Assembly: GCA_963281255.1 (NCBI GenBank)
Contig: OY725490.1
Location: 4,092,001 to 4,156,000, forward strand
Source of the DNA: Aphrocallistes beatrix
Taxonomy: Eukaryota > Porifera > Hexactinellida > Sceptrulophora > Aphrocallistidae
DNA length: 64,000 bases
Direction: 5' to 3'
In this document: one piece after another, positions 1 to 11,673 of the stretch
How the letters are laid out: every line of letters starts with the position of its first letter
Position numbering within the stretch: position 1 is the stretch's first letter
The notes under the pieces: model-generated
What the model saw: only the letters and a program-made list of their open reading frames with translations
Database searches by the model: none
What the model was told of the DNA's origin: nothing
Program-made: the position numbers and the translations under genes

Positions 1-479
1 AACATTAAGTTAAACTTAAACAAATGTATATATAGGTATATATGATTAAACTAATTTGAGTAATTCATGGACTATCAATGAATTACTAACTTTGAAACTA
101 AAATAACAAAATAAATATGGCTATTTCGTGTATGTACATACTGAGCAATGGTAGAGGAATTTAACGAAAGCAACCCTTTAGCCAGTTTTTGGCAATAGAT
201 CTGCAAAAAGATTCGAGATTTTGAAGTAATAAATAAATTGAATAATTCAAAATTCTATACCACTTTCAGTGAATTAGCGAACTAATGACCAAAATCGGGA
301 ACGCACTTCCTTACTGTATCTAGTTCCGCATGCTCAACGTCACCAAACATTTGTACAAAAGATAAACTTGACGTCAAAAACTGTATCCCTCACATTAGCA
401 ATCTGTGGGAAATAAAACATAGAATTTGAATGTTTTATCAAAAATATTTTTGCTGGAATTTAGTCAGCCAGTATCTATC
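1..479. other. AT-rich stretch, nothing recognised
   Basis: No reading frame, TIR or known repeat stands out here. The right edge runs into a repeat arm shared with four other places in the window. Confidence 0.4.
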
Positions 480-765
480 GCAAAAAAATTTATTGTTATC
501 ACATGATCGCACAATAGGTTATATTTATGCAGAAATAAGTGATTTTCAAAGGCTGTTTAAGGACACTTCTAAATATTTGTAATGTCAAGTTTTCCACATA
601 AAAATGAGCTGTGAATGGGTTGATGTGAAAAATTAGGGATTTTTATCATGAAAAGTTGCTACATTCTTGCGTTGCTATGAAAATGCATTTTTTGGTCAGT
701 GGGGGTCATATCTTTGAAATAGAAATATCTAGGCGTTCATAGTCGTTCTTATAAATTGCTAATAG
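480..765 (-). repeat. Arm of long-TIR foldback repeat family
   Basis: The reverse complement of this stretch matches 9290-9560, 13930-14200, 41060-41300 and the arms of the foldback element at 29475-33549. Shared landmarks are GTAGCAACATTCC, AACCCATTCAC and GAAGTGCCCTTAAA. No coding capacity is seen. It is probably a single arm left from a decayed foldback transposon. Confidence 0.6.
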
Positions 766-1100
766 AGAGATATTTCCTCTCAAGCAGTGTATCTTTTAAG
801 GATTAAAAAAAATTTTTTGTTCTTTTTTAGGATTTAAAAAAATAATCCCCGGAATAAAAAAAATATATTATATAGGGATTTTTATTAATATAAATTCAAA
901 AATTTGAAACGTTATTGTACTCGAAGCCATCTGAAACTCCCAATATTGGCTAGGAATGTAAAATTTATCATACTTCGAACACAATAATGTAATAATACGC
1001 AAATATAAAATATCCAACCATTTCTTAGTCATATATCAAAAATTTATAGTATAATCTAAATTCTAGAAAAAAAAAAATCAGAAAAATTTTAGAAGTAAGG
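766..1100. other. A/T-rich stretch, nothing recognised
   Basis: Low-complexity A and T runs dominate. No repeat end or reading frame was seen. Confidence 0.4.
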
Positions 1101-1581
1101 AAAAAATGGCTTAAAAGATAGCCTGTTTGTGACACTATGGAAGCGAAGCAAGTACGTTGGCTACCCAAGTGAAATATGGTGAAACGCGTTTATTTTGGGT
1201 GCCATTTTCTTCAACATACCTGTGCGAGTCTGGACTTTCTGCTCTAATGTGCATCAAAAACAAAACTAGAACAAGCTGAGTGTGAAAGACGATCTACGTT
1301 GTGCGTTGTCTAATACTGCACCTTCGATTGACGAGCTGGTCAAGTAAAATAGTACCAAGTATCACACTAATATACTCATAGCGATTAAGTATTGTACTTG
1401 CATACATTTTCTTGCATAGTATATCGATCGTACTGTAGTCATTATACCAACTATAGTGTGTTGGTAAAATAAAAACTTTTCATACCTAGTTCAATATTTT
1501 GGGATTCGTAGAAATACAAAGGGAAAACTCATGATGGGTACTACGAAGGGGGAACTGGTGCAATAAGGTTAAGAACCACTG
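1101..1581 (+). pseudogene. hAT transposase C-terminal relic with 3' terminus
   Basis: Around 1205-1350 the plus strand reads, with one in-frame stop, a peptide containing TYLCESGLSALMCIKNK and then a segment ending in a SIDELVK-like motif. This is the layout of the hAT C-terminal dimerisation domain, in the branch related to ZBED5 and SCAND3-type transposases. About 230 bp further on, the sequence GGTTAAGAACCACTG at 1567-1581 is a typical hAT 3' terminal repeat (CAGTGGTTCTTAACC on the other strand). The rest of the transposase and the 5' end are missing, so this is a 3' fragment. It is a different copy from the hAT at 30138-33149, which has a different terminus. Confidence 0.7.
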
Positions 1582-1666
1582 GTTTATTTCAATCTTAAAA
1601 CGTTTCGCCTTTGCATATTCTTATTAGAATGGTGATGAATTCATAATGAATAAATGAAAGGAGATA

Positions 1667-1823
1667 TCCTTACTATTAAAACTAGATTAATATTTACTTG
1701 TTTATAGTATATATATATATATCTGTAATGAATTGATTGAAGAAACTGCCGGTCATAGAAAGCTAATTTTTGGCATGTGGGAGTCTTGCCAGCCGCGTAG
1801 CGCAAGTAAGCGAAGCGCGCTTG
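1667..1823 (+). mobile_element. Helitron-like non-autonomous element, internally deleted
   Basis: It starts TCCTTACTATTAAAAC and ends GCGAAGCGCGCTTG, the same termini as the longer copies at 17109-17437 and 46171-48819. It sits between A and T, as Helitrons do. The middle of the element, including the GGCGGACAC palindrome, is missing. The CTTG end differs from the usual Helitron CTRR, so the class is inferred from the 5' end and the A/T target. Confidence 0.6.
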
Positions 1824-2387
1824 TAGAAGTGATCTGACCTGGTTAAACGATTTTTAAGGTGGATATACCATACATATTATCAATGTACAGTACCCGGACA
1901 AAAGTATTCGACCACCACATAAACCTCTATACAAATAGTATTAAAGTGGATCTGTTCATAAAGGAATGTGTACTCAAACTGTTAGAAATACTCTATTTTT
2001 TATTTCTGATTTCTAATCTCCACATTCTAATTACTGACAATTGAGATCCTCAACTTAATTACTAACTACCATATTATAAATATCTACCTTTGATACTTGA
2101 TGCATAGCATTCTATATACTAAGGCAATGGCAATCACCTAAAATTGGTACCATGGATTGGTTAAATACTGACAATCCTAAAACCGCTAATTAAACAACTG
2201 TATTATCAACTATATAATTATCTCATATTGTGATTTCATGGTTGTTTAAATATTCATTTTGAAAATATTATGTAACCACAATATGTATATTTACTTCACA
2301 TACAACACTAGTGTATTACAATAATGTATTATTTTGCTTCATATTATTTCTATTACTCATTTATAATACCTCACTTGACAACACTAA

Positions 2388-2760
2388 TTGTATAAATCAT
2401 TATTTGGACGAGATGTCTTGTGTCGCGCTGACTCGACTTCCAATTACAGAGGAGTAGAACACTTCATGAAGTTTTTCAATTTCCCAAAGATGGTGCTTTT
2501 CGCGAAAATGGTATTGAGCCATTCCAAGACGTGTGAATACTACCAGAATAACAAGATCCCGGGTGAGTGATTTCTTAAGTAATGTAGTTAGTTATTCTAG
2601 AATCATGCATATACATGCTCAAGTTGGGTAGAAACAATTGACTGGGTTTAAAAACTAAGAAAAAGTGTTGCCTTCCCCAAAATTAGTAAATGCAATCCTC
2701 GTTACTACAAAAACGTGGGCATAAGTACCTTTTTTTTAATTCGGATAAGTGCAATTTATC
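2388..2760 (+). pseudogene. MULE transposase fragment (probable)
   Basis: Bases 2658-2760 match, in the opposite orientation, 10865-10980, which is the tail of the larger MULE relic. The shared core is GCAATCCTCGTTACTAC followed by AAAACGTGGGCAT. The preceding open stretch of about 60 codons from 2388 ends at a GTGAGT that could be a splice donor. I do not recognise a domain in it. It is assigned to MULE only through the shared downstream segment and its position inside MULE-like TIRs. Confidence 0.35.
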
Positions 2761-2785
2761 TAACGTGCTCCAAATTAACATCGGG

Positions 2786-2844
2786 ACATTTCGCCTTTCC
2801 AACCTGACAAGCCTGATGGTTGTCAGGTTGGAAAGGCGAAATGT
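2786..2844. repeat. Perfect 25-bp hairpin
   Basis: Arms 2786-2810 and 2820-2844 are exact reverse complements with a 9-base loop (GCCTGATGG). The arms begin ACATTTCGCCTTTCC. They lie in the MULE-like element. It could be a small foldback unit or the source of a hairpin RNA; nothing else in the window matches it. Confidence 0.8.
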
Positions 2845-3016
2845 AATTTTGGTCCTTAAGATTTTCCATTAGTCAACCTCAGCCGGACTGTTAGCTTATA
2901 TCATGGATAAGAAGTGTAGACCAGAACTAAACTGTTGAGTTCTTGAAATTCGTTAATGATGTTTAGAAAATGTTCAATGTGAATTGGGTAGGGAAGAATA
3001 GTCGTTTAACGACAAT

Positions 3017-3169
3017 CATAGGCGTGACTATTTTGTTTTTTTCACGGTTAGCTGGGGTGGCGAGATTTATAAACATATATCAAACTAATGTGGCATGCCA
3101 ACCCAAGTCAACATAACATTTAGGTCTGGGTGGCACGCTACCCCTGCCACCTCTGGAGTTACGCCTATG
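3017..3169. mobile_element. 153-bp TIR MITE
   Basis: The ends CATAGGCGT and ACGCCTATG are inverted. ACAAT flanks both sides. The GGCGTRRC type of end resembles hAT-derived MITEs such as the one at 62211-62365. No coding capacity. Confidence 0.55.
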
Positions 3170-3569
3170 ACAATGATGTATCTGCACCCTCTGCAGAAAT
3201 TAAAAAGATTTACTCTGGCTCTTCCCGTACTAATATTATTCATTTGGCATGTGCTACTATGGAACTAGAACATTGTACACTTCTAATAAAGTTAAGACCT
3301 ATATATAATGCACTAGTATTGAAACAAGAGAATAGTAAACTGGCTAAATTCAAGAACTAATTAATATATTCTTTGTTTATTTAGTCGACTTCACAGACTG
3401 CAGAAGTCCGAACTGTGTGACTATATCCTATTGAAAGGCCGGAGTGTGATTGTTTCTTAGTACTTTGACGCCCTATCAAATTAGTAATAATAATTTTCGA
3501 TTAGAAAGGCGCAGTTCATTAATCATTTTCCAATAATTCCACCATTAAGTTTAACACATGTTTAACCCT

Positions 3570-3870
3570 TCTCAGGCATACTGCTAACAAGGTTATCTAA
3601 AATATCGGGGATTAACTGCGTCCATACGAATTTCAGCTGTTTTTCAAGAACTTTTAGATTCGTTGCCTCCTCCACGTCATCGACTCCGCTCTGTACAATA
3701 GCCCACAAATTCTCGATTGGATTCAAGTCTGAGGAGTTGGTAGTCCAGGTACCTTTCGTCTATAACGCTTTTAGATGTTGTTTGCCCCAATCCTGTGTCC
3801 TAGCCTTGTGAGCAGGAACACCGTATTGTTGGAAAATGTATTCGGACATGTTTGGTTGAGTTTTCTTGTC
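3570..3870 (-). pseudogene. Tc1-like transposase C-terminal relic
   Basis: On the minus strand from about 3860 to 3575 the reading frame gives FQQYGVPAHKA, then after one stop SSDLNPIENLWAIVQS, then a helical tail ending at a stop near 3575. These are the second and third catalytic blocks of a Tc1-like DDE transposase: the usual DGxPxH block (here YGVPAH, so the Asp is lost) and DLNPIENLW with the catalytic Glu. The N-terminal DNA-binding part is absent. It is a decayed C-terminal half, with at least one stop and loss of the second catalytic Asp. Confidence 0.7.
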
Positions 3871-4063
3871 AAAACTCACCCAGTTTTTCGTTTTATTTTA
3901 AGAGAGGACATCAGTGATTGATTAAGGAATAATATCGGTGCTAAAAGCTACAAGAGACCTCTCATGCCAAGATTTTTCCCAAAATAAATGGAAAACCGAT
4001 TGACCTTCTGTAATAGGGCATCAATTTTGTTACACCCTGTATTCTTTTGATATTTTGTATGTA

Positions 4064-4236
4064 CAGTGGAATTCGCTTATTAGCAACTCGAGTTTTGCTC
4101 ATAAAATGGTTGCTAATATGCGAAGGTGCTAAAAAGGGAACATAATTAACACAAAATCTACACCTGGGACCTGAAGATTGGTTGCTAATAGAGCAATATT
4201 GCTAATAAGGGAGTTGCTAATAAGCAAATTCCACTG
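4064..4236. mobile_element. 173-bp pogo-type MITE
   Basis: Inverted ends CAGTGGAATTCGCTTATTAG and its near complement, with TA duplicated on both sides. The CAGT start, TA target and lack of an ORF fit a pogo/Tigger-derived MITE. Confidence 0.7.
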
Positions 4237-4726
4237 TATTAAGTATTAAATAATTCGACTATGTGCATTAAAAACCAAATAATATATCTCATTTAATTGT
4301 TCTGATATAATAGTTAGTTTGTCAGGGTGGGTGAATGCCAAAATTGATGGAAAATTGAAATATCTACAATATCAAAATTATTGGGTTTGAAGTATTTAAC
4401 CAATCCATGGTACTAATTTTTGGGTGAGTGCTATTGCCTTAGTATATAGAATGCAATGCTTGATGTTACTTGTCCCGAGTCACAGCCATTATATATGATG
4501 GCGATTAGCGACAAAAAGTGGCAGAGGTTGATAATTTTCTACATGAGAATTAGTATTTGTATTGAAAGTTTAAAAAATTAGTAATTCGGATGTGTAGTTT
4601 ACGAATATGAAATCAAAAATAGAATATCTCTTCTGTTTGATTACATATTCCATTTTGAATAGATCTACTTTAATACTATTTGTATGGAGGTTTTCGTGAA
4701 GGTCGAATACTTTTGTCCTGATAGTG

Positions 4727-5932
4727 TATTTTTTGTCTATATATCGATTATAAATAGCAATATTTATTGGTTTTAAATTTAGGCCCCTCTTTGTTGTCGT
4801 GGGTTATGTAATGGATTTCTGATAACTCATGGGAACTTATCGGGGGTATCTGGAATTTTCAACATATTAAAATATGCTTCAAAGCAACATATTAATTCAC
4901 TTAAGAATGCCCAGCATTTTTGTGGCTTCACTTGCATAGAAAATGGCTGGGAGACATCTGCGATATTGGGGACAATATGTCATCAATAAACATTCTACGG
5001 TTAAATTTAGATTCCCAAATATCCCCGAATGCAATTGTATAATTCTTCACGTGTTGGATACAGTTCCACTTTTGAGACCAAAAATGTATTCAAATCAAAT
5101 TGGGACAGCATTTTCCGAACTCTGCACATTTTAAACTACCGAGATGGTTAATCTTGTACCAATGGGGTATCGAATGACGAATCTATATAGGTTGGAAGTC
5201 TTTTGGTTAGTGTAGAATTTCACAGAAACATTAAATTAAAGTCCAAATTTTCAATTTTGGTGATGTCATAATTTAAAACGGCAGGACCAAACGAATTTAA
5301 ACTTTCACATTTTCAATGACTAGTTAAGAGCTTTGGTTTCACCAAATTTCATTCAAATCGGTTGATGTTGGTGAAATGACAGGATGGATTGGCATGGAAT
5401 TCCCCATATATATCTCCGCGGGTGCCTTGGAATATTTAAGAAACGGTAGATTGCTTTTCTAATTCTTTACTAAAAATAAGTCGTTCATCCACGGTTAATC
5501 AAGAAACTCAGAATTGGAGGAGAAAAATAAGTTTATGATAAAAGGAATTTGCTTAATAATAAGCTAATTAATCCTGAATGTATTCTCAATTTGAAAATGC
5601 AAGTTCACATTATAAAGGATAATATATTTGAACGACTGAAACAACTTCAGTCGAGTAACGTTAACAACAATCGATGTATATGTGTTATGTGCCATAATCA
5701 TTCATTTTGATGATAAAATAACTTTTAATGATCAAATAATAGATTCAAATTAGTTGTATTCAATCGTTTACAGGATTAGGGTTAAGTTCGGCATCAGGCT
5801 TCACTGGGCATAAAATTTCTTACTCTCAAACAATCTTAGTTATTAAGGTCTCTAGAGATTGTAATTCGAATATTCTCAATGATTTTATAAGATTTTTCGA
5901 GTGTAATACTTAGAACTGTGTTTTGTAAAATA
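4727..5932. other. No recognisable feature
   Basis: AT-rich sequence without a supported gene. Bases 5800-5930 resemble 34530-34670 and 55740-55860, which follow mariner-like ACAGGGTG ends, so this may be part of an old mariner MITE. Confidence 0.35.
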
Positions 5933-6025
5933 CAGTCCACCTCCGAAAACTTGGGCACCTCGGGACCAGAGCTGGGCGCCCAGGGTTTAGGGAGTTCCCC
6001 GGTTTCCGAGCGATTAGATGTACTG
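5933..6025. mobile_element. 93-bp pogo-type MITE
   Basis: It begins CAGTCCACCTCCGAAAAC, ends in an imperfect complement closing with TGTACTG, and is flanked by TA on both sides. GC-rich relative to its surroundings. Confidence 0.5.
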
Positions 6026-6299
6026 TATCAAGTTAGTATAGCTCGCGACAAAAACAAAGCTTTTTAAGAGAAATAATATTGGGTTCGTGTAAACTAGCAT
6101 CTTCATTATGCTGTAGTAAGATAACTCCAAAAGTGACAAGGCTCTCACATACCCGCCCAACCTGTTGTTAGATCTTCAAACTTAATCGTAGACTCATTAT
6201 TATTTACTTGTGTGCCAAATTTAACATTTCTAGCACCTCCCAGTTCCTCAATCAACTCTGCACAAATAAAAAACAAAAACACATTGTGTTTTAATATAT

Positions 6300-6346
6300 A
6301 AGATATTATATATATATATACTATATATATATATATACGTAGTATA
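6300..6346. repeat. (TA)n microsatellite
   Basis: Two runs of alternating T and A separated by a short interruption. It directly precedes the pogo-like end at 6351. Confidence 0.8.
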
Positions 6347-6350
6347 TGCA

Positions 6351-6575
6351 GTCGAACCTGCTATAACGGCCACTTTATATAACGGTCACCTGTCTATAGC
6401 GGTCACCAATGAACAGTCCCGTGCGAAATTCCATAATATTGAACCTGTGTACAGCGGTCTCCTGCTCAACGCGTCCAGCGGCCACCCGTTTGCAGTCCCG
6501 TACTGACCCTAAACTGTGTATAACGGCCACTACCTATCTATAACGGCCACTACCTGTCCATAAAGGCCATCACCT
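6351..6575. mobile_element. Pogo-like terminal region with repeated CTATAACGGCCAC
   Basis: It starts CAGTCGAACCTGCTATAAC, typical of pogo/Tigger ends that begin CAGTCGAACCT. The motif TATAACGGCCAC or a close variant recurs about six times through 6570. No matching opposite end was found nearby, so this looks like a one-ended fragment. Confidence 0.5.
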
Positions 6576-6635
6576 TTTATGTGTTTATTACAGGACAGGT
6601 TACGAACGATAAACAAATTTCATGTAATTACTTCA

Positions 6636-6760
6636 AGTAAGCGATGACTCATCACTCTGTTATGACGCATCCTTACGCATGAAAAATTGACAAATTTGAT
6701 GATTTTTGAGTGATTTCGATTAAAACTGTAAGACAGCTATATTTAGAGATGTAATCTATC
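6636..6760 (+). mobile_element. Helitron-like fragment
   Basis: Matches the middle of the Helitron-like family: ATGACTCATCACTCTGTTATG, then AATTGACAAATTTG and ATATTTAGAGATG. Neither end is present. Confidence 0.5.
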
Positions 6761-8296
6761 CGATCATTCAAAATAAAAAGGATCGAGATTATCATTCGAT
6801 CGTACAATAGGAGATCGTGATAAAGCGATCCTAATGCCTTAATAGGCAAGCACTCTCGATTCTGAAATTCATTCAGTTTGGATGCTAGAGAACAAAATAA
6901 ACTTCTAGCACTTGGATTGGTATTTTCTGCTGAGACTGCAAAAGGATTGCATTATCTTTCTAGCATAATATACACAACTATCTGAAAGATTTGGGATTAC
7001 TTGACTTGCTAAAATGAGTAGTCTATTTGCATGAAATACTTAACAAATAGATAGAAAATATCACTGCTTTTATATCAACTGGGTAAAAATTCCTATCCAA
7101 CGATAACATACTTGCTATAGATAAGCAACCAAATACGAATTTTAAAGACTAATGAGTTTAAAGAGTAATGATAAGAGTAACCTATGGAAAGGTGTAAAAC
7201 CACAAACTCAAAAACGAGTCAAATTTATATAAATTGGCATACCCTTCCGACGAAATGTCTTCTCGCTCAAAGATAGTGCATTTACCATGCTTAACTAGAG
7301 CCAAATTCGAGTTTTAAGTAGTATTACCATACATGGAAGGTGCAATAATTCAAATAGGCCCCAAAGCCAAAATACGCACTTTTGAAAGTGGGTCCAAATT
7401 AATCAATCTTAAGTTATATAGAATAATTGTACCAAATTTCATGGTTGCAGCATATAATGCACAATTTCTGCTGCACTTACATGCAATTTTATGTACACAG
7501 CGAAGAGAAACTAGGTTCAAGTATAGGAACAAGATCTTTCAGTATAGTACACTAGTGCTGTGAATCCGGATAGTAATATCCGGATAGCAAATAGCGGATA
7601 TCCGGATTTTAGAATATTTATATATCTTAGCTGCAATTCGTTATTAGTCAAGGATTCAATGTCATTATATTATTTAGAACTTCACTGATATCGATGTATA
7701 TCAATTTTCAGAGATACTTGTTTATGATACTCGCCTTAAACTCCATAATTTAAGTAAAAGATTATTTTGGAAACCTAACTGTGGGGCTATTCAATAAGAA
7801 TAATATCAGTTATGATTATTTGAAAATATGGCAAAGAGGATTAAAATGTCGGAATTTCGGGATCATTTTTCTCGACGCGGCGATAGCTAGCAAGCTGCAA
7901 CAATTGTGATACCGAAATTTTTTTCAAGGTAGCTGTACAAGTGCAATGAAAAACCAATGCCGTTCATAGCATAAAATTTGTACCTAATTTGTAACTAAAA
8001 ATAAGAATTATGCATAGGTTAGGTGATGATGAATTAGATGGCTTATGTTTTCTAAGAAGTCACTTTGGGAAAGTAAAGGATTAATTTCTAAGGATAGAGA
8101 CATTTCGTGACAAACATCTCGCGACAAGAAATTTCGTGAAGAGACACTTTGAGACAGACATTTCGCGACGAATAATGCCCATATGGACAGCACTTTTGGG
8201 TATTCAGTAATTATTTCGGCGCTTTGTACACAAGGGTTGTTATTCATTTGTTACCTTTATAGGGAATTTGTCACCCACACGCAATTAAGTCATTTA
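6761..8296. other. No supported gene; short internal repeats
   Basis: AT-rich. 7563-7610 holds small inverted copies of ATATCCGGAT. 8099-8170 holds about five imperfect 14-16-base repeats around ACATTTCGCGACA. Short open frames near 7333-7563 overlap each other on both strands and match no family I know. Confidence 0.35.
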
Positions 8297-9060
8297 CAGG
8301 GTGCCTCATAGTTCTGCAACAAATTTAAATTTTATTTCTGAAAATCAAAAGTTAAGTAATTGTTTTACCTACCGTTTCATTTAACTTATCTATATGTACC
8401 TTTTATTAAAAAAAAGCTACGCAAAGAAGGTCTGTTGTTATTGAATTATTTCACACTGGGGAAAAGCAAAACGAAATTTTCAAACGTTAGAGTCAAACAG
8501 GGAACATAACAGGTAAGCGAAGATCTGGCCGACCACGCACTATTTGCACTCCTGTCAATAAGAAGAAATTTCGGCAGATATATGTAGATGTGTCGTCTGA
8601 CGCTTTCCAATCGAAAATAGCTGCCCGAACTAAAGTTTCTAGTGCATCTACTCGACGGATTATCACAAAAGACTTGGGGAATAAGTCCTTCAAAAGAGTT
8701 AACACATAGTCCCTTACTGATACTGTAATTGAAAAGAGGCCAAAGAAGTCGCAAGCTTCTTGACTGGCTTAAAACTGTTAATACTCAAAGAATTGATGAA
8801 AAGGTGTTCAGTATTGAAGAAAGGTACAACTCTAAAAAATCTTGTAGCTATTCCATTTCACGAAAGTATATACCAGAAAGTTTTCCAATCGTGCAGAAGA
8901 GTCAACATCCTAAATCTATCATGGTTTAGGCAGGGAGGTTAGCAGTTGGTAAAACACTCTTAGTTTTCGTCCCTCAAGGCACGAATACGCGTATCAATGC
9001 CAAATCTTATCAAGACTTAATTTTAGATAAATAGTTCGTGCTCTAGGCTCAACCAAAGCA
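8297..9060 (+). pseudogene. Mariner transposase relic
   Basis: An ACAGGGTGCCTCATAGTTCTG end lies at 8296-8316, resembling mariner TIRs. Downstream, in several frames, the plus strand reads KRRSGRPRTICTP, then a helix-turn-helix with STRRIITKDLG and SFKRV, a DWLKT block, a segment where the usual SDEK is degraded to KVFSIEE, then QHPKSIM and LVFVPQGTNTRINAKSYQDL. These are the successive blocks of a mariner-type transposase, in the order seen in the better copy at 46388-47450. Many frameshifts and stops, and loss of the first catalytic Asp, make it non-functional. The 3' part with the last two catalytic residues is missing. Confidence 0.7.
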
Positions 9061-9740
9061 TTCTAATACACTAAGGCAATGGCGCCAAATATAATTTCTG
9101 GACAATGGATTGATTAAACGAGCTAATTAATGTTTCTGAAAATGGTTCGACTATGCTAGTATATAACTTCGTATATCATGTAATAATCGCTTTCATTAAT
9201 TCTACATCGATTTTCCTTAAAATGGTTCGAGGATCGCACTGTAGATATAAAATAAATTATATTATTACTTAATAGGAAATAGTCTATTGGCTATCAAATA
9301 GAATTATATATGAATGTCTAGCTCTTGTGGTTTACAAGACATGACCCCCAACTGACCAAAACACGTTTCCATAGCAAAACTGGAATGTAGCAACATTCCA
9401 TGAAGAAATTCACATTTTTCGTATTAACCCATTCACGGTTCACCACTATTCGAAAAAAAATACGTAAAAAAACTTAGAAGTGCCCTTAAACCGTCTCTGA
9501 AAATTTGTCACAAATATAACCTATTTCGCAATCAAATGATGAGTAATCTCAATTTTAACAACGGATATGTGTACGGTGACATAATATTTGTATATGCTGG
9601 TAATGCATTCCCAAGCTCTATTGTGCGCGATTAATGATTTAAGGCAGCTCATGTATTAGTTCAAACATCTTCTGCCGCAAACCTTGTCCAAAATCCGCAA
9701 GTTTTTATGAGGCCTTATATGTAGTAGGGTATGATACTAC
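9061..9740. repeat. MULE-like end plus foldback-family arm
   Basis: 9066-9130 carries the CACTAAGGCAATGGC motif of the MULE-like TIR. 9285-9730 is a plus-oriented arm of the foldback family, ending GAGGCCTTATATGTAGTAGGGTATG. No coding capacity. Confidence 0.5.
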
Positions 9741-9905
9741 TTACTTTTTTATTTTAAAATCAACCACATGAATTTAATATTTATTTGCTACCTTGTTGTA
9801 AAGTTTAACAAATCACTGTCTTTTCCTATACATGACTCAAATTTTACTCGAAACACTTTTCATAAGCATCAATCTTCATTACGCTTTCGGAACGACTGTC
9901 CTGCG

Positions 9906-10384
9906 TGTGCTGTTGCAGGCTCCAAGTCCAACTATAAAAGTCAAGCAGAATATCCATCTGCTTTTCATTTCCCATAGAATCGTTTGGGATAATTCCACGT
10001 CCATGGAAAGACTAGGAAGCAAACACACTAATGTGAGTTTATAATTTATGTTTGTCACATTTACAATTCTACTCAACTTTTAGGCATGCAAACATTCTTT
10101 TAAACCAGATGACATTGAGAGAACCATTACCTACAATGAGGGGCTTCGAACTGCTAGTTTCCAGGAGAGAATAGCTCTAAAGAAAACTTCAGTACCCAGT
10201 ATATTCTTCAACCTTCCTTCCTATATTTGTGAATGGAATTCAAAGCCTAAGAGACGATCTTTGGATCACAATGAACGATTGCTGATGGAATTTTCCTACT
10301 CTAAGAGCATAACTGATAACGAGTTCATTTTCAGATCTTTTCGTGTTTCAGCTCCACGCCCGCATCAATATTTAGCTACCGAAA
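9906..10384 (+). pseudogene. P-element (THAP9-like) transposase, N-terminal THAP exons
   Basis: From 9906 the plus strand encodes a CAVAGSKSNYKSQ segment and then FHFP, followed by a splice-like GTGAGT near 10034, an acceptor TTTTAG ending at 10083, and then CKHSFKPDDIER. This is the C2CH THAP zinc-finger layout (CxxxxCxxNY ... FHxFP ... CSxHFxxxD). The second cysteine is read as serine. The exon continues open to about 10384, where the MULE-like terminus begins. The rest of the P-element lies beyond that insertion at 15713-16430, same strand. THAP domains give P transposases their sequence-specific DNA binding. It is broken by insertion and by the lost cysteine. Confidence 0.65.
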
Positions 10385-10642
10385 TAGCATTATATATACT
10401 AAGGCAATGGCAGTCACCAAAAATTAGTGCCATGGATTGGTTAAATACTTCAAAACCAATAATTTTGATATTGTAGATATTTCAATTTTCCATTAATTTA
10501 GGCATTCCCTACCCTGACAAACTAACTATTAAATCAAAACAATTGAAATGAGATAATTATTTGTTTTTTAATGAACATAGTCGAATTAATTAATACTTAA
10601 TACATACAAAATATTTAAAGAATAGTTAATCACAATATTGAG

Positions 10643-10822
10643 ACCAGAGAGAAAGACTTGACTTAGCTTGAGAGACAGACTTGACTTAGCTTGAGAGACA
10701 GACTTGACTTAGCTTGAGAGACAGACTTGACTTAGCTTGAGAGACAGACTTGACTTAGCTTGAGAGACAGACTTGACTTAGCTTGAAAGACAGACTTGAC
10801 TTAGCTTGAGAGACAGACTTGA
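10643..10822. repeat. 23-bp tandem repeat, about 8 copies
   Basis: Unit GAGAGACAGACTTGACTTAG plus CTT, nearly uniform from copy to copy, ending at a GATTTGAAGC variant. It lies just beyond the C-terminal end of the MULE transposase relic. Confidence 0.9.
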
Positions 10823-11673
10823 TTTGAAGCATCATAAGGGAATAATATACCTCTGCAAGTAATAAGGAACAATCACACTCCGAATTAAATAAGTTTCTGA
10901 TGCCCACGTTTTTGTAGTAACGAGGATTGCATTCACTCAATTTGGGGAACGTGAACACTTTTTCTTAGTCTTTTAAATCCAGTTAATAGTTCGAGATTTC
11001 TTATGAATTTGGCAGTTTCAGGATTAGCATGAAAATTCTGAACAAGCCCGAGCTTCTGAGTTTTGGCCCAGATACACGTTGGGTAAAGTGGAACCAACAT
11101 CCCTGATTTTTAATGGCGGGATAAATTTATTTCATAGAATTTCGCGGCGCTGGTTCCCAGTCAGAAATAGAGATTTTCGGTATGAAATCTGGAATGAGAG
11201 AATGGATCTTAGCTATTATTGCAGTATAGAGTTCTTGTTCCTTAGAGGTCATTAAACAATGTATTGCTGGGAGTGCATGTCTATCAATTACAACGAATAT
11301 TGTCCATAATTGGGAGAAATGGGCTGGCACTGTATAAAATGTCCCATCTTATTGAATTTTGGAAATTTCTGATAAGTAATTCTTCATGTATTGAGAATAA
11401 AAGACAACAGCAGTATGGTTATCAGTCGTGACGGTAAATTTTTGGCGCTTTGCAAAAGTAGATTCTGGCAACATAACTGAGAATTCTATAGCTGTAAGGG
11501 GGATCTTAGGTTGCAATCTTCTCCTAAAACGGTACATAGAAGACTCGCACTCATTGAAAGAAATTTCAGTTGCAAACAGACTAGTTCTTGTTCGTCATCG
11601 AAAATCTTCCTTAAATTATCTTGAGTACTTTCCGTCATTTTCTTGCATTCAGTTTTCAATTCATACACTCCTG

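Larger units (their letters stand above)
2103..4463. mobile_element. MULE-like TIR element inserted in a MITE
   Basis: Inverted ends share ATTCTATATACTAAGGCAAT and then CCATGGATTGGTTAAATAC. The same ends bound 10385-14515. Flanking CTTGATG is present on both sides, with mismatches beyond it, as expected of an old 9-bp MULE target duplication. Inside are a fragment like the MULE transposase C-terminal coding end of 10840-10980, a perfect hairpin, two MITEs and a Tc1-like relic. Confidence 0.55.
1888..4726. mobile_element. Mariner-type MITE (CAGTACCC family), split by a MULE-like element
   Basis: The left half, 1888-2102, starts CAGTACCCGGACAAAAG after TA. The right half, 4464-4726, ends TTTTGTCCTGATAGTG before TA. 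The halves match the unbroken copy at 51959-52411: the joined copy there reads through GATACTTGATGCT, exactly where the 2103-4463 insertion lies. Sister copies are at 39208-39685, 58318-58778 and 63159-63632. No coding capacity. Confidence 0.65.

Noticed and set aside
7333..7563. Open frames of 60-76 codons on both strands
   Set aside because: They overlap each other, have no recognisable motif, and such lengths occur by chance in AT-rich DNA.
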